DNA of 35,801 nt, from contig CAOJJB010000019.1 of the NCBI GenBank assembly GCA_948436975.1, positions 1 through 35,801 of the forward strand, given 5' to 3'. Below, one piece after another: positions 34,681-35,801 of this stretch (position 1 is the first letter of the stretch; each line of letters opens with the position of its first letter). The notes under the pieces are model-generated. The model saw only the letters and a program-made list of their open reading frames with translations, was not told where the DNA came from and ran no database searches. Source of the DNA: an uncultured Clostridium sp. (GTDB lineage Bacteria; Bacillota; Clostridia; TANB77; CAG-508). A program made the translations under genes and the position numbers.

Positions 34681-34917
34681 ATGAGTAAAAAATCGGAAGA
34701 ATTAAATTTTGAAGAATTAATAGAAGAATTAGAAAATATAACTAATAAGTTAGAAAAGGAACAATTACCATTAGATAAAGCAGTTAGTTTATTTGAAGAA
34801 GGAATAAAACTTTCACAAAAATGTAATTCTAAATTAGAAGATGCAGAAAAAAGAATTTCTATTTTGATAAATAAAGATAATGAAATTAAGGAGGAAAACT
34901 TCATACCAGAAGAATAA
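34681..34917 (+). CDS. xseB: Exodeoxyribonuclease VII small subunit
   Basis: A 78-residue coiled-coil partner of XseA. The family motif is LNFEELIEELENITNKLE, LPLDKAVSLFEEGIKLS and CNSKLEDAEKRI. AAAGGA precedes the ATG. The acidic tail is slightly longer than usual. Confidence 0.93.
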   Translation: MSKKSEELNFEELIEELENITNKLEKEQLPLDKAVSLFEEGIKLSQKCNSKLEDAEKRISILINKDNEIKEENFIPEE

Positions 34918-34922
34918 GTATT

Positions 34923-35363
34923 ATGGAAATTTTTAATCAAATAATAAACAATAAATGTATATGGTTACCAATTATGTTATGGTTTGTGATTCAAACTTTT
35001 AAAGTAATTACAGAATTAGTTAGAAATAAAAAATTTAATGTGAGGAGAATTCTAGGTGCAGGTGGAATGCCTAGTTCTCATTCTGCAATTGTTTGTTCTG
35101 TTGCAGTATGTGTAGGCAAAGAATATGGATTTAATACAGGAATGTTTGCGCTTGCTGTAATAATGGCATTTATAGTAATGTATGATGCTGCTGGAATAAG
35201 AAGAGCAGCTGGAAAACAAGCAAGGATTTTAAACAAAATATTAGAAACTCCAGGTCTTACAACAGTAGAAGTTCAAGAAAAATTAATAGAAGCTTTAGGA
35301 CATACACCTGTTCAAGTTTTTGTAGGAGCTTTAGTAGGAATAATTGCAGGTATAATAATTTAA
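34923..35363 (+). CDS. Divergent PAP2-family membrane protein (DUF212/YuiD)
   Basis: A 146-residue integral membrane protein of the DUF212 group, a distant relative of acid phosphatase/PAP2 lipid phosphatases. The conserved segment GGMPSSHSAIVCSVAVCVGK (PSSH motif) is intact, as are FIVMYDAAGIRRAAGKQA and ALGHTPVQVFVGALVG. Four or five helices are expected. The ribosome site is weak. It starts 6 nt after xseB. Confidence 0.88.
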   Translation: MEIFNQIINNKCIWLPIMLWFVIQTFKVITELVRNKKFNVRRILGAGGMPSSHSAIVCSVAVCVGKEYGFNTGMFALAVIMAFIVMYDAAGIRRAAGKQARILNKILETPGLTTVEVQEKLIEALGHTPVQVFVGALVGIIAGIII

Positions 35364-35398
35364 AAATATATTATAAATAAAAGTTAGGTGGTGTTATA

Positions 35399-35801
35399 AT
35401 GACAGATATTGAAATTGCTAGAAATATAGAATTAATGAAAATTACAAAAATTGCTGAAAAATATGGAATAAATGAGGATTATCTTGAAGTTTATGGAAAA
35501 TATAAAGCAAAGATTTCAGAAAAGTTTATAGAAAAAGTTAAAAACAATGAAAATGGCAAATTAGTATTAGTAACTGCAATAAATCCAACACCATTAGGAG
35601 AAGGAAAAACAACAGTTGCAATTGGATTATCAGATGCATTAAATGATATAGGAAAAAAATCAATATTAGCACTTAGAGAACCATCTTTAGGACCTGTTTT
35701 TGGAATAAAAGGAGGGGCAACAGGTGGTGGACATGCACAAATTGCACCAATGGAAGATATAAATTTACATTTTACAGGAGATATACATGCAATAACATCA
35801 G
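35399..35801 (+). CDS. fhs: Formate-tetrahydrofolate ligase, 5' part
   Basis: The first 134 codons of the 10-formyl-tetrahydrofolate synthetase (about 555 residues when complete), cut by the window edge. [20 protein letters not shown] and the P loop [16 protein letters not shown], then [20 protein letters not shown], are family hallmarks. TAGGTGG lies before the ATG at 35399. It supplies the cofactor for fmt and one-carbon metabolism. Confidence 0.95.
   Translation, partial: MTDIEIARNIELMKITKIAEKYGINEDYLEVYGKYKAKISEKFIEKVKNNENGKLVLVTAINPTPLGEGKTTVAIGLSDALNDIGKKSILALREPSLGPVFGIKGGATGGGHAQIAPMEDINLHFTGDIHAITS

Noticed and set aside
1-35801. CRISPR array, insertion sequence transposase or prophage
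   Set aside because: No spaced direct-repeat array, transposase, integrase, terminase or capsid gene was found by eye.

Overview
The window is chromosomal DNA from a very AT-rich, spore-lineage member of the Clostridia, probably an uncultured gut-type lineage. The evidence is an extreme preference for A/T-ending codons, AGGAGG-type ribosome sites, sigma-A promoters (TTGAxx-17-TATAAT) before many genes, the sporulation genes spoVS and ytfJ, and Firmicutes-style gene orders such as yicC-remA-rpoZ-gmk-priA-def-fmt and asp23-amaP-DUF2273-nusB-xseA-xseB. The species cannot be named from the sequence alone.

Layout. 1-0.6 kb: the 3' end of a gene for a surface or pilin-like protein whose C-terminus has an odd GC-rich patch and a one-base frameshift. 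0.6-10.3 kb: mostly housekeeping genes: a NIF3-domain protein, dapL (lysine/peptidoglycan precursor), guaB, a YmdB phosphodiesterase, spoVS with candidate Spo0A boxes, a solitary oligopeptide-type binding protein, then recA (with a LexA-like box), a MazG-like NTPase, recX and scpA. 10.4-12.4 kb: a self-contained YtrA-type regulator plus ABC exporter operon with a three-repeat operator lying on its promoter. 12.4-16.3 kb: DUF2953 and ytfJ (spore germination pair), a tandem two-domain ThyX, and a PHP phosphoesterase.

16.3-21.9 kb is an accessory zone next to tRNA-Asn. It holds a small orphan gene with a duplicated tail, a second, broken tRNA 5' half interrupted by a 69-bp insert, an RsiV/PdaC-like protein without a signal peptide, a Nudix hydrolase, a YoaP-type acetyltransferase, and three consecutive damaged genes (ASCH-like, DUF5131-like, SGNH hydrolase). 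21.9-31.1 kb returns to core genes: alpha/beta hydrolase, a frameshifted rsmE, a membrane protein, yicC, remA, rpoZ, gmk, then an unrelated orphan gene on the opposite strand, then priA, def and fmt. 31.1-35.8 kb: asp23, amaP, DUF2273, nusB, xseA, a membrane-anchored protein, xseB, a YuiD-like protein and the start of fhs, cut by the window edge.

The most unusual items are: (a) the GC-rich, C/T-ending-codon patch at the end of the first gene, which looks like the variable region of a diversity-generating retroelement target; (b) the two-domain ThyX in which each half keeps a different part of the signature motif; (c) the interrupted tRNA half; (d) the run of decaying genes; (e) the orphan gene inserted between gmk and priA. 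No complete new defence or mobile system is visible.
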